A DNA stretch of 64,000 nt, from contig NZ_FLOB01000008.1 of assembly GCF_900089775.1 (NCBI RefSeq), positions 62,001-126,000 on the forward strand. The letters run 5' to 3'. Positions within the stretch are counted from its first letter, which is position 1; the number at the start of each line of letters is the position of its first letter. The stretch is from Marinomonas spartinae (GTDB lineage Bacteria; Pseudomonadota; Gammaproteobacteria; Pseudomonadales; Marinomonadaceae). The notes beneath the pieces are model-generated. The model did no database searches. It was given only the letters and a program-made list of their open reading frames with translations, and had not been told where the DNA came from. A program made the translations under genes and the position numbers. Shown one piece after another: positions 1 through 9,842 of this stretch.

Positions 1-1404
1 ACTCATAAAAAACCTGTGAGATTCCATGAAATCCTGGATTACTGTTCCCCGTAATACTTGGGAAAGACACGGCAATGGCAGTAATCCCAGAATACACAAG
101 GCAGGCAGCACGATTAAGCTAGATAGCGGAGTCACTTCTTTAGTTTCAATTTTGCGTCCGAAAATTTCTGGCGTACGACCTATCATCAAACCAGATAAAA
201 AGACCGCCAACCATACATAGACAATGAAGTTAACAAAGCCACACCCAACACCACCCCATATCGCATTAACCAGCATTCCTGAGCGCGCCATCAAACCACC
301 GAGTGGATTGAAAGAATCCATCGAGGCATTCACTGAACCATTCGAAGTTTGTGTGGTTAATGCTCCCCATAAGGCGGAAAGTTCGGGGCCGAATCTCACC
401 TCTTTGCCTTCCATGTTGGGACCCATTGCACTGGCTCCAACAAATGCGGCATTGGCTTGATTTTCACTGTAAATTGTCGCTGCTGTAAAAGACACACTGA
501 GAATGGCCATAGTAGCAAAGGACATCCACGCAAATTTTTTGCGTCCAATCAGCCCCCCTGCCATAAAAACAACAGCAATAGGAATCAGAACAATGGCAAT
601 GGTCTCAATCACATCGCTCAAAGGCGTTGGATTTTCTAACGGGTCGGCGCTATTTGATCCATACCAGCCCCCACCATTGGTTCCTAGTTGCTTAATCGCT
701 GCCATGGCAGAAACAGGGCCAACAGGAATTGCCTGCGATGACATGGATGACTGAGTATCCAGGGGCTGGACATGTTGCGCTCCGGAAAAAGTACTCGGCA
801 CACCTTGCCAAGCAAGCAAGAGCGCAACAATAAGAGACAAAGGCAGAAAGACACGCACTACGCCACGAACCACATCAACATAATAATTACCAAGGTCCCG
901 CTCTTCTCCTTCTTTGGCTGTCTTATTATTCTTACCACCTGTCATGCCACGTAATACAGCCACGCAAATCGCCAACCCCATCGCCGGCGAAACAAATTGT
1001 AGTGTCACAATAAGAAAACCTTGGGATAGATAAGAAAGCTGAGCTTGACCAGCATAGTGCTGTTGATTGGTATTGGTAATAAATGATATAGCGGTATGCA
1101 ATGCCAAATCCCAAGAAAGGGGCCCAATATGATCTGGATTAAACGGCAGTACTTGCTGGAATTTAAGAAGCAAAAACGCCACGACACCTAAAATCAGATT
1201 GCTCATCAAAAATGCCATACCGTAAGTACGCCACGTCATAGACTCATTTGGACTCACTCTCATCAGGCGATATAGAAGTGATTCAATAGGAGAGAAAAAT
1301 CCATCGGTTATGTGTTTTTGTCCAGAAAACACTCCTGCCATATAGGATCCTAGTGGAATGGCCAACGCCACTGCAATTAGGCAGATCAGCACAATTTCAA
1401 ACAT
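1..1404 (-). CDS. kdpA: KdpA, potassium-transporting ATPase subunit A (partial)
   Basis: KdpA is the potassium-selective, channel-like membrane subunit of the high-affinity KdpFABC pump in the inner membrane. The minus-strand frame starts at an ATG at 1404 and stays open to the window edge, giving 468 codons; family members are about 560 residues, so the C-terminal end (with the last filter repeat) is missing because of the window boundary, not decay. Visible selectivity-filter regions include TNTNQQHYAG near residue 120, TNGGGWYGSNSADP near 240 and TQTSNGS further on, with many hydrophobic segments between. It lies 12 bases downstream of kdpF, as in other kdp operons. kdpB and kdpC would be expected beyond the edge. 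Identification is secure. Confidence 0.95.
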   Translation of the reverse strand, partial: MFEIVLICLIAVALAIPLGSYMAGVFSGQKHITDGFFSPIESLLYRLMRVSPNESMTWRTYGMAFLMSNLILGVVAFLLLKFQQVLPFNPDHIGPLSWDLALHTAISFITNTNQQHYAGQAQLSYLSQGFLIVTLQFVSPAMGLAICVAVLRGMTGGKNNKTAKEGEERDLGNYYVDVVRGVVRVFLPLSLIVALLLAWQGVPSTFSGAQHVQPLDTQSSMSSQAIPVGPVSAMAAIKQLGTNGGGWYGSNSADPLENPTPLSDVIETIAIVLIPIAVVFMAGGLIGRKKFAWMSFATMAILSVSFTAATIYSENQANAAFVGASAMGPNMEGKEVRFGPELSALWGALTTQTSNGSVNASMDSFNPLGGLMARSGMLVNAIWGGVGCGFVNFIVYVWLAVFLSGLMIGRTPEIFGRKIETKEVTPLSSLIVLPALCILGLLPLPCLSQVLRGTVIQDFMESHRFFMS

Positions 1405-1416
1405 AATCTTGCCTCT

Positions 1417-1497
1417 CTAAAACTTTTCTGGTGCAAACATTGCCACCATCAGATAAATAAAAAGCACAATGGATAGAACCAGCAGTAACCACGCCAT
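1417..1497 (-). CDS. kdpF: KdpF, small potassium-ATPase subunit
   Basis: This 26-residue peptide is a single hydrophobic helix (MAWLLLVLSIVLFIYLMVA) with a short polar tail ending APEKF. KdpF in other bacteria is a peptide of about 29 residues that stabilises the KdpFABC complex in lipid. The reading frame extends further upstream, but the ATG at 1497 is preceded at proper distance by GAGGAGACA, a strong ribosome-binding site, and gives a normal-sized KdpF. It is followed directly by kdpA. The call rests on size, hydrophobicity and position more than on sequence conservation, which is low in this family. Confidence 0.85.
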   Translation of the reverse strand: MAWLLLVLSIVLFIYLMVAMFAPEKF

Positions 1498-1667
1498 TTT
1501 CTGTCTCCTCATGGATGTAGTAGATAAGGAGACAATAGAGATGAACGGCGTAAAATATCTAGATAGATATCTTGAGAAGGCGTAAAAAATCCATAAAGAC
1601 TGACATAGCATCAAGCTTTATTGGTGCTGCATAGAGCGTTTATTGAAGAGGCTTATAGAACAAAATA
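1498..1667. other. Intergenic region upstream of kdpF
   Basis: This AT-rich stretch separates kdpF from the terminator of the 604-residue gene. It should hold the kdp promoter, read on the minus strand. I could not identify a convincing -35/-10 pair or a KdpE site by eye. Confidence 0.4.
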
Positions 1668-1716
1668 GAAAATAAAAAAGCGCTTTTTAGGACAAGTCCA
1701 ACAAAAAAGCGCTTTC
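1668..1716 (-). terminator. Intrinsic terminator of the DUF2786-like gene
   Basis: On the minus strand, GAAAGCGCTTTTTT and AAAAAGCGCTTT form a stem enclosing a smaller GGACTTGTCC hairpin, and the distal arm runs into a T-rich tract (TTTTTTATTTTC). It lies about 40 bases downstream of the 604-residue gene's stop and isolates it from kdpF. Confidence 0.75.
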
Positions 1717-1752
1717 ATTGCAGTAAATATCGTAGAGCGCATCACGAACACC

Positions 1753-3567
1753 TTAGTAGGTTTTCTTATTTTTGCTCTTATCAGATGATTTTGCTGGTGC
1801 CTGAACTGAATGTTGAACGTATTCTTCTAAAATACCTGCTGTAAAGGCTTCACGCTCAGAAAGAGACGAAATACTCTCCGCTTCCCAGTTTATAAGGCGA
1901 ATAAATACTGAATACTTTTTGATGTATTCATAGCCAACGTCTCGAACACTGATACCATGACTATCCATCAAATGTATCACTTGTTCTAGATTTTTTTGGG
2001 TTTCAAATTGTCCTCCTTCATTCGCAGCAATCAACAATCGCTGAATATGCTGAATGGGGTTCTCAGAGGCTTTAGACTCCTTTTTTGAAGCGCTGGCAGT
2101 CAAAAATTTGTCCAGCATCTCTTCGGTGTATATCTCTCTTTGATGGATATCGTCAATTTGTGCGGTTTCTCGCTCCAGAAGACGGATAAATAAACTTTTA
2201 TTTTTTATATCGGAAAACTCTAAATCTTTTAAGGACAAGCCGTTGTCTTGCATAATATCCAGCACCGTTGCATAAGATTCCGACGACTCGGGACTCGAAG
2301 AAACAGCTAACGCAAGATGGTTACGTAGCTCGTGCATTATTTTCGCCGCACGATAATCTTCCTTACGCTGCAAATGCTGCTTAAAAGCCTCAACATGCTG
2401 ATTAAGCGACTGTGTCAGCGACTCAAAGCCATGCAATGCTTCTTGCTCGTCTCGCAAGCTGGATAAACGAATACGAGCTCGTTCTTGCTCCCATGCCTCA
2501 TGCGCTTTGGCGCGCGCTTGAAAGGCGCGTTCCATGGCTTCTTCAAAACTTTGCTCAATACGCGCACGCTCAGATCGTTCCTGTAATTCCTCTTGCTCTT
2601 GCTCTAAACGATAACTCTTTTTAACCAGCAACTTTTCTTCTGCCAGTTGCAACTGCTGTTTAAGAGCGTCCATCTGGGACTTCACTTTGGCCTCATCAAA
2701 ATCTGCCAAGCGCTCATAAACCTTAGACCAGTACTTATCATCAGAAAAAGGAATGGTTGGATCGCTGGTTGAATATTGAGTTCTAAGAGTATCGGCAAAT
2801 TCTTGTGTATTAGGGCGAAACGCCTGCGCTGCATCAATAACATTATCAGATGACATGGTTCCAGATGTCACATTTGTGCTCGATAAAGTGGATTCCTTTG
2901 AATCTGAAATAGGCTGCTCTTTATCTAAGTGAAGATCTTCCATCGGCTCCGCTACCTTTTCCTTAGGGGCTGTACTTTTATCATCATTTAGCTCTGGCGA
3001 CTCTGCTGTTTGGTTATGTTCAGCTGACTGATTTTGCTTTGTATTTGTAGTAGGGGCTTCATCATGGGCCTGTTCACTATTACTCTCAGCATCAGCGTCC
3101 GACACTTTGAACTCAAAGTCGTCCTTTTCCTGTGCTTTTTTTGCTCCTGATTGCTCACTGTATGAGTGTTTAACCGCTTCTGCAAAAGGATCTTCCATTG
3201 ATGAGTTAGCCCCCTCAACTAACCCTTCTTCAATATCATCTAAAATGGTCCTTACCGACGCATAAGCCTTACTCGGATCAGCCGTCTTTTCACTGAAGCG
3301 ACGCTTAGAAACAGATTCTTGAAACACAGGATTAATCGGCACTTCTTTAGCGTGTCTTGGTGCCGCACCGCCCCAACTGACACGATATAACATGCTGGTA
3401 TCACACAATTGCAGAATGGGTAATTCCCGCTGCAGTATAGAATATTGTCGAATCAAAGATTCCGCATGACGAAGCGCAACCACTGATTCACTTGAGTTCG
3501 TAGAAGTAGCAAGGTTAAGTAACTTAACAACCTTACTAATGGCTTTCTTTCTTCTGCGTATATTCAT
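1753..3567 (-). CDS. DUF2786-like repeat protein with central coiled coil, function unknown
   Basis: No function is recognised for this 604-residue protein. Residues about 5-50 (KLLNLATSTNSSESVVALRHAE) resemble the DUF2786 pattern of LLxLA, an Asn/Ser-Glu turn, ALxxA and a hydrophobic end. Residues about 100-240 are acidic, Ser/Thr/Gln-rich and probably disordered. Residues about 280-405 are a strongly charged coiled coil rich in Glu, Gln and Arg. The C-terminal part holds two tandem repeats of about 80 residues (about 410-491 and 505-585); both end in a shared pattern, IKNKSLFIRLLERE versus IKKYSVFIRLINWE, followed by ERE/QRE and an amphipathic helix. The start of each repeat again looks like the N-terminal module. 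No signal peptide or membrane segment is seen. A HIT-like gene lies just upstream, 40 bases away, probably in the same operon. Confidence 0.6.
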   Translation of the reverse strand: MNIRRRKKAISKVVKLLNLATSTNSSESVVALRHAESLIRQYSILQRELPILQLCDTSMLYRVSWGGAAPRHAKEVPINPVFQESVSKRRFSEKTADPSKAYASVRTILDDIEEGLVEGANSSMEDPFAEAVKHSYSEQSGAKKAQEKDDFEFKVSDADAESNSEQAHDEAPTTNTKQNQSAEHNQTAESPELNDDKSTAPKEKVAEPMEDLHLDKEQPISDSKESTLSSTNVTSGTMSSDNVIDAAQAFRPNTQEFADTLRTQYSTSDPTIPFSDDKYWSKVYERLADFDEAKVKSQMDALKQQLQLAEEKLLVKKSYRLEQEQEELQERSERARIEQSFEEAMERAFQARAKAHEAWEQERARIRLSSLRDEQEALHGFESLTQSLNQHVEAFKQHLQRKEDYRAAKIMHELRNHLALAVSSSPESSESYATVLDIMQDNGLSLKDLEFSDIKNKSLFIRLLERETAQIDDIHQREIYTEEMLDKFLTASASKKESKASENPIQHIQRLLIAANEGGQFETQKNLEQVIHLMDSHGISVRDVGYEYIKKYSVFIRLINWEAESISSLSEREAFTAGILEEYVQHSVQAPAKSSDKSKNKKTY

Positions 3568-3607
3568 ACAAATTGCCTTTCCAATATCAGCCAGTGTCGT
3601 CCATTAG

Positions 3608-4060
3608 TTAATAATACAGTTCACTATCGTCATCGGGTAGCGTCAAATCGTCTGACAATAGTGACCTAACCTTCTGCAAAATACTCGCCAATTCTTCTTG
3701 GGAATACGCAATGGCAGGCAGCTTTCCCCAAACAGGTTCAGGCCAAGAAGCATCGCCTTCAAATCTAACAATATGATGATAGTGGAGTTGCGTTACTTTA
3801 TTGCCAATCGCGGCAATATTTAGCTTGTCAGCGGAAAAAGCATCGTGCAAGGTTTCACTTAACAGGCAGCTTTCTGCCATTAACATGCTGCGGTCCTCTT
3901 CAACCAACTGATATATCTCACTAATACCATTGCGTTGAGGTACTAGTATAAACCATGGATACTGGCGATCATTAATGAGTCGCACTTGGCATAATGGCAA
4001 ATAACCAATCAAGACAGAATCGCGTTCTAGAGTGGGATTTAACTCAAACATCTTATACAT
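3608..4060 (-). CDS. HIT-domain family protein, degenerate triad
   Basis: This protein of up to 150 residues resembles short histidine-triad (HIT) proteins, nucleotide hydrolases or transferases. The N-terminal half has the pattern CQVRLINDRQYPWFILVPQR, typical of HIT strands, then a helix and TQLHYHHIVRFEGDASWPEPVWG, where canonical HIT proteins carry HxHxHxx. Here only HYHH remains, so catalytic activity is uncertain. The start could be the first ATG at 4060 or the Met three codons later. It is followed by the DUF2786-like gene and is transcribed away from the lactonase gene on the other strand. Confidence 0.7.
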   Translation of the reverse strand: MYKMFELNPTLERDSVLIGYLPLCQVRLINDRQYPWFILVPQRNGISEIYQLVEEDRSMLMAESCLLSETLHDAFSADKLNIAAIGNKVTQLHYHHIVRFEGDASWPEPVWGKLPAIAYSQEELASILQKVRSLLSDDLTLPDDDSELYY

Positions 4061-4135
4061 TCCTATTTACATCAAAGCCTTTCATAAGCACTATAGCACT
4101 CCTACATTAAAATCACCCAAAGACTTGGAGTCAGC

Positions 4136-5005
4136 ATGACTGATATGCAATGTGTTTTGGACGTACAAGCCAAATTAGCAGAATGCCCTCGCTGGGATGA
4201 ACGCACCCAAACGCTTTATTTTGTTGATATTGATGCTTTCAAACTACACGCATTTGACATTAATGCAAACACCTTAGAAACTCGTCAATTCGATGAAGAG
4301 ATTGGTTGCTTCTCGCTTTCTGAAACAGAAGGCTTTATTGCCGCCTTCCGGTCGGGTGTATACCAATTTGACGACTTCAATGGATCATTAAAGCCTTACT
4401 GGCTCGCAACTTACGATCAAAAAACGACACGCTTTAATGATGGTCGTTGTGATGCGAAAGGACGCTTTTTAGCGGGTACTATGTACAGCCCAAAAGATGC
4501 TTTTAAAGGAGCATTGCATCAATTTACAAATGGTCAGCAGCTCGTTCTCGATCAGGCTGCCTGGACATCTAATGGCCTAGCCTTCTCACCTAATAACAAA
4601 ATCATGTATTATTCTGATACGCCTAATCATATCGTCTATCAATTTGATTATGATCTTGAGACGGGACAAGCCACCAACAAGCGAACCTTTATTGAGTTCC
4701 CCCGTGGCAATGGCCGTCCTGATGGAGCGGCGGTTGATAGCGAAGGCAATTACTGGTCAGCACTCTATCAAGGTCAGCGAGTGGTAAAAATCAGCCCTGA
4801 CGGAATGATTTTAGAGGAGTATCCTGTTCCTGCTATTTACCCAACCATGGTCGCCTTTGGTGGCCCCGATATGAAAACACTGTTTGTGAGCACCTGCCGA
4901 GGCGCACAGACCGACGAAGAGTTACAACAATTTCCACAGGCTGGCGGTATTTTTGCCATTGATGTGGACATTGCAGGCTTAACTGAGCCACGCTTTGCTG
5001 GCTAA
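4136..5005 (+). CDS. SMP-30/gluconolactonase family protein
   Basis: This 289-residue protein belongs to the SMP-30/gluconolactonase/LRE family of six-bladed beta-propellers that hydrolyse sugar lactones with a bound divalent metal. Family landmarks are the N-terminal AECPRWDERTQTLYFVDI (the Glu is the expected first metal ligand), RFNDGRCDAKGRFLAGTM, WTSNGLAFSPN (Asn ligand) and RPDGAAVDSEGNYWSAL (Asp ligand). Length matches the usual 280-300 residues. The ATG at 4136 follows TTGGAGTC, a good ribosome-binding site. The natural lactone cannot be told from sequence, and no sugar-catabolism genes flank it; proS follows 34 bases later on the same strand. Confidence 0.88.
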   Translation: MTDMQCVLDVQAKLAECPRWDERTQTLYFVDIDAFKLHAFDINANTLETRQFDEEIGCFSLSETEGFIAAFRSGVYQFDDFNGSLKPYWLATYDQKTTRFNDGRCDAKGRFLAGTMYSPKDAFKGALHQFTNGQQLVLDQAAWTSNGLAFSPNNKIMYYSDTPNHIVYQFDYDLETGQATNKRTFIEFPRGNGRPDGAAVDSEGNYWSALYQGQRVVKISPDGMILEEYPVPAIYPTMVAFGGPDMKTLFVSTCRGAQTDEELQQFPQAGGIFAIDVDIAGLTEPRFAG

Positions 5006-5039
5006 GACATTAACTTTATAAGACATAGACACTATTATC

Positions 5040-6767
5040 ATGCGCGCAAGCAATTATTTATTTTCTACATTACGTGACACTCCAACCGACGCTGTTGTTA
5101 CCAGCCACCAATTGATGGTTCGTGCTGGCATGATCCGCCAGATTTCTAAAGGCTTGTATACTTGGTTACCGACTGGCGTAAAAGTTTTCCGCAAAGTCGA
5201 GCGCATTGTTCGCGAGGAAATGCAAAAAGCTGGTGCGCTTGAAGTCATTATGCCGGGTGTACAACCGGCTGAGCTTTGGCAAGAATCCGGTCGTTGGCAA
5301 AAATATGGCCCAGAACTATTACGCCTAATAGACCGCCATGGTCGTGATTACTGCTTGGGCCCTACCCATGAAGAAGTCATCACCGAACTGGCTCGCAATG
5401 AACTCACCAGTTACAAACAATTGCCAGTGAATTTTTTCCAAATTCAAACCAAATTCCGTGACGAAGTTCGCCCTCGCTTTGGTGTTATGCGCTCACGTGA
5501 GTTCTGTATGAAAGACGCTTACTCTTTCCACATCAGCCCAGAGTCTTTACAAGAGACGTATGAGGTAATGCACAAAGCATACTGCAACGTCTTTGATCGT
5601 ATTGGTTTGGATTATCGCCCTGTTCTCGCTGATACCGGCAGCATTGGTGGCGCTTACTCTCACGAATTCCACGTTTTGGCAGATTCCGGTGAAGACGACA
5701 TTGCTTTCAGTGATGAGTCCGATTTTGCTGCCAATGTTGAGCTTGCAGAAGCAGTCACACCAAAAGAAAAAGCCAGTCCCGCCACCCAAGATATGACAGA
5801 AGTCTTCACGCCTGACTGTAAAACCATTCAGAAAGTGGCCGAGTTTCTAAAGCTGGATGTCACTCAAACAGTAAAAACCATGCTGGTTAAAGGTATCGAC
5901 GAAAACGAAGAAAGCACCATTGTGGCCTTGGTTCTTCGTGGTGACCACAATATTAATGAACTGAAAGTTGAAAAACTAAAGGGTATCGTTGCCCCGTTCG
6001 AATTTGCCAGTGAGGAAGACATTTTCAACAAAATTGGCTGTGCACCAGGCTCTATTGGCCCACAAGGTCTGAAAGAAAAAGGCATTCGCATTATTGTCGA
6101 CCGTTCAGCCGCGGTAATGTCTGACTTCTGTGCAGGCGCCAACAAAGACGACTACCACGTCACTGGCCTAAACTGGGACAGAGATTGCCCAGACTTTGAA
6201 GTGGCTGATCTACGCAATGTTGTCGAAGGCGACCCCTCTCCAGATGGTAAAGGTCACATTGTCATCAAGCGCGGCATTGAAGTGGGACACATTTTTCAAC
6301 TGGGTCAACAATACGCAGAAGCCTTAAAAGCTACCGTGTTAGATGAAAATGGCAAAGCTCAGATCATGCACATGGGGTGTTATGGTATTGGTGTGTCTCG
6401 CATTGTAGCGGCAGCCATCGAACAAAACTTTGATGACAAAGGCATCCTTTGGCCTGAAAGCATTGCACCATTCAGCGTTGCCATTGTGGCGATGAACTAT
6501 GATAAATCCGAAGCCGTACGTGCAGAGTGCGAACGCTTGTACACTGAGTTATCAGCAAAGGGTATCGATGTTCTTCTGGATGACCGTAAAGAACGCCCAG
6601 GTGTTAAGTTTGCTGACTGCGAGTTACTAGGTATTCCTCACCGTCTAGTGGTTGGTGACAAAGGTCTTGCAAACGGTACGTTAGAATACAAACATCGCTC
6701 TAAGGGCGAAAACCAAGATATAGCTCAGGCCGATGCGCTTGAGTTTATTGTTAAGCAACGAGCTTAA
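5040..6767 (+). CDS. proS: Prolyl-tRNA synthetase
   Basis: ProRS charges tRNA-Pro in the cytoplasm. The 575-residue protein has the bacterial architecture: class II catalytic core with motif 1 around residues 45-75, motif 2 near [17 protein letters not shown] (about residue 140), an inserted YbaK-like editing domain from about 225 to 405 that clears Ala-tRNA-Pro, motif 3 near [13 protein letters not shown] (about 445), and a C-terminal anticodon-binding domain. The length and start, [15 protein letters not shown], match bacterial orthologues. There is no strong ribosome-binding site before the ATG. arsC follows on the same strand. Confidence 0.97.
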   Translation: MRASNYLFSTLRDTPTDAVVTSHQLMVRAGMIRQISKGLYTWLPTGVKVFRKVERIVREEMQKAGALEVIMPGVQPAELWQESGRWQKYGPELLRLIDRHGRDYCLGPTHEEVITELARNELTSYKQLPVNFFQIQTKFRDEVRPRFGVMRSREFCMKDAYSFHISPESLQETYEVMHKAYCNVFDRIGLDYRPVLADTGSIGGAYSHEFHVLADSGEDDIAFSDESDFAANVELAEAVTPKEKASPATQDMTEVFTPDCKTIQKVAEFLKLDVTQTVKTMLVKGIDENEESTIVALVLRGDHNINELKVEKLKGIVAPFEFASEEDIFNKIGCAPGSIGPQGLKEKGIRIIVDRSAAVMSDFCAGANKDDYHVTGLNWDRDCPDFEVADLRNVVEGDPSPDGKGHIVIKRGIEVGHIFQLGQQYAEALKATVLDENGKAQIMHMGCYGIGVSRIVAAAIEQNFDDKGILWPESIAPFSVAIVAMNYDKSEAVRAECERLYTELSAKGIDVLLDDRKERPGVKFADCELLGIPHRLVVGDKGLANGTLEYKHRSKGENQDIAQADALEFIVKQRA

Positions 6768-6778
6768 GCTTGACTCTC

Positions 6779-6811
6779 GGAAGCCGTCCAACCAAAAGTT
6801 AGACGGCTTCT
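6779..6811 (+). terminator. Hairpin between proS and arsC, weak terminator or attenuator
   Basis: GAAGCCGTCCAAC and GTTAGACGGCTTC pair almost perfectly around a CAAAA loop, directly after the proS stop. The 3' side is TCTCCCTCCC rather than a U-tract, so termination may be partial and arsC-wrbA may be read through from proS. Confidence 0.5.
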
Positions 6812-6852
6812 CTCCCTCCCCTAATACAGTACGACAGATAACAGGAAGCAAC

Positions 6853-7194
6853 ATGACGACCATTTATCACAATCCTCGTTGTTCCAAATCCCGTCAAACA
6901 CTCGCTTTGCTAGAAGAGAACGGCATTCAGCCCGAAGTGCGCTTATACCTAAAAGACGCACCAAGCATTGCAGAGATCAAAGAATTGATTGAACAGCTTG
7001 CTCTTTCTCCTATCGAGATGATGCGCACAAAAGAGTCTTTGTACAAAGAGCTTGGCTTATCTAAAGAATCGACAGACGAAGAACGTATTCAAGCCATGCA
7101 TAGTCATCCGAGCCTAATCGAACGCCCTATTGTTATTCATAACGGTAAAGCGAAGATTGGCCGCCCACCCGAGCAAGTGCTGGAATTATTCTAA
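6853..7194 (+). CDS. arsC: ArsC/YfgD-type arsenate reductase family protein
   Basis: This 113-residue thioredoxin-fold protein starts MTTIYHNPRCSKSRQTLALL, with the single catalytic Cys10 in the glutaredoxin-dependent ArsC arrangement. The C-terminal LIERPIVI...KIGRPPEQVLELF is the family signature, with the Arg that binds the oxyanion. Known members reduce arsenate with glutathione/glutaredoxin, but housekeeping members such as E. coli YfgD exist and no arsenic genes are nearby, so arsenate may not be the real substrate. The ATG at 6853 follows AGGAAGC; an upstream in-frame extension would run through the proS hairpin and is rejected. Its TAA overlaps the wrbA ATG by one base, implying translational coupling. 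Confidence 0.88.
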   Translation: MTTIYHNPRCSKSRQTLALLEENGIQPEVRLYLKDAPSIAEIKELIEQLALSPIEMMRTKESLYKELGLSKESTDEERIQAMHSHPSLIERPIVIHNGKAKIGRPPEQVLELF

Positions 7195-7793
7195 TGGGTA
7201 CCCCCTATGTTTTAATTTTGTTTTACAGCAAACATGGTTCAATTGCTGAAATGGCCAAACACATTGCTAGAGGCGTCAATAGTGTCGGTGGAATTGAGGC
7301 TAAAGTACGTCAAGTTCCTAATGTGTCAGAGACCTGCGAAGCAACCACACCTGAAATACCAGACGAAGGCTCTCCCTATGCCACATTAGACGAGTTGGCA
7401 GAGTGTTCAGGCTTAGCACTTGGTTCTCCATCGTATTTTGGCACTATCGCAGCACCACTTAAACACTTTATAGATCAAACCTCCATGCTTTGGTTGACTG
7501 GCCGTTTGATCGATAAACCCGCATGCGGATTTACAAGCGCAAGCAGCATGCATGGTGGCCATGAACAGTGTCTTCATTCGATGATGACGCCACTTTTACA
7601 TCATGGCATGGTTTGGACAGGTTTGCCTTACAACAATAAAGCACTCCTTAGCACCACCGCAGGTGGGACACCTTATGGTGCAAGCCACCTTGCCAGCAAT
7701 ACGGACGAGCACCAGCTGACAAATGATGAGAAATCTCTATGTGAAGCACAGGGCAAACGCATTGCCGAGATGGCCATAAAACTGGCTAAATAG
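7194..7793 (+). CDS. wrbA: WrbA-type NAD(P)H:quinone oxidoreductase
   Basis: This 199-residue flavodoxin-like protein carries the WrbA/type IV NQO signature: ILFYSKHGSIAEMAKHIARG binds the FMN phosphate, and GSPSYFGTIAAPLKHFIDQT and FTSASSMHGGHE form the rest of the FMN and quinone site. Members carry out two-electron quinone reduction, protecting against redox cycling. Length matches the family (about 198 residues). It is coupled to arsC through a TAATG overlap, a pairing seen in other gammaproteobacteria. A strong terminator follows. Confidence 0.93.
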   Translation: MGTPYVLILFYSKHGSIAEMAKHIARGVNSVGGIEAKVRQVPNVSETCEATTPEIPDEGSPYATLDELAECSGLALGSPSYFGTIAAPLKHFIDQTSMLWLTGRLIDKPACGFTSASSMHGGHEQCLHSMMTPLLHHGMVWTGLPYNNKALLSTTAGGTPYGASHLASNTDEHQLTNDEKSLCEAQGKRIAEMAIKLAK

Positions 7794-7827
7794 CCTCTCA
7801 TTGATCCTCATCTCAAAATTACTCAAT

Positions 7828-7868
7828 AAAAAAGGCGCAGTGACATCGTCTGTCACTGCGCCTTTTTA
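7828..7868. terminator. Bidirectional terminator between wrbA and cysB
   Basis: AAAAAAGGCGCAGTGACA and TGTCACTGCGCCTTTTT form a perfect 12-bp GC-rich stem with a 5-base loop, flanked by an A-tract and a T-tract. It therefore serves both converging genes, wrbA and cysB. Confidence 0.93.
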
Positions 7869-7900
7869 TTTATCTCATCACTATGTAGATTGTTAGATAC

Positions 7901-8917
<1,017 letters not shown>

Positions 8918-8983
8918 TTACTTTATAGAATAGTAAAAAACCTCTAGTGTTTCCAGTTCGAATCGCCATAAAGACAGAGTACG

Positions 8984-9745
8984 ATGGATTTTATTTGGTA
9001 TATTTTAGCAGGCTCTGTTGTAGGGCTTGCCATTGGCATCACGGGAGTGGGCGGTGGATCGCTTATGACACCACTATTACTACTCTTTGGTTTCCCTCCC
9101 CATATTGCCATTGGAACAGATCTTATGTATGCAGGGATCGCCAAAAGCACAGGCGTTTATTTACATGCTAAAAAAGGCAATGTGAATTGGCGTATTGTTG
9201 GCGCTATGGCGGCTGGCAGCTTACCAGCCTCACTTATCACTATATGGCTACTATCTCAATTTGACAAGCCAGATAACTACCAACATATATTAACGACGAC
9301 CTTAGGATTAATGTTGTTAATAACAGCACTTGTCATTACTTTTCGCAGTAAGTTACTAAGCAGTTTTGATTTGCGCTTATCGCAAAAAAGCAGTTTAAGA
9401 CTGATTTTTGTTTGTGGCATTGCACTAGGGGTGTTAGTAACGCTGACTTCTGTCGGTGCAGGGGCGCTCGGTACCGCAATTATGATGATCCTCTTTCCCG
9501 TTATGCGAGCCAAGAACATCGTTGGTACCGACCTCGCTCATGCGGTACCACTTACATTAATCGGGGGAATTGGGCATCTGCTGCTTGGTAATGTGGACTA
9601 TACCCTACTGGTCGGCCTTTTAATTGGCTCCATCCCAGCGATTTACCTTGGCACCTATGCATCCAGTTATCTTCCTAACAAGGTGTTGCAACCTCTTCTG
9701 GCCACGGCATTAATGGCATTTGGCCTAAAATACCTCTTCTTTTAA
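8984..9745 (+). CDS. TauE/SafE-family sulfite or sulfur-compound exporter
   Basis: This 253-residue, very hydrophobic protein has about seven to eight transmembrane helices and an internal two-fold repeat typical of TauE/SafE (DUF81) transporters. The motif GVGGGSLMTP at residues 21-30 and the matching SVGAGALGTA in the second half mark the repeats. Members export sulfite, sulfoacetate or related anions, or take up sulfur compounds; substrate is not determined by sequence. The position divergent from cysB, 108 bases away, suggests CysB-linked regulation and a role in sulfite homeostasis. Confidence 0.87.
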   Translation: MDFIWYILAGSVVGLAIGITGVGGGSLMTPLLLLFGFPPHIAIGTDLMYAGIAKSTGVYLHAKKGNVNWRIVGAMAAGSLPASLITIWLLSQFDKPDNYQHILTTTLGLMLLITALVITFRSKLLSSFDLRLSQKSSLRLIFVCGIALGVLVTLTSVGAGALGTAIMMILFPVMRAKNIVGTDLAHAVPLTLIGGIGHLLLGNVDYTLLVGLLIGSIPAIYLGTYASSYLPNKVLQPLLATALMAFGLKYLFF

Positions 9746-9842
9746 AAAAGAACCTAAAAATGAGGTGTAAGAAGGTTCATAAAAGACGTAAAACACGATA
9801 ATGTTCCAACACGTAAAAAATAGTAACTAGGAATCCCTTGTA

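Noticed and set aside
1417..1614. 65-residue version of KdpF
   Set aside because: The upstream 39 residues overlap the promoter region and lack a ribosome-binding site; the 26-residue form has both a strong site and the normal size.
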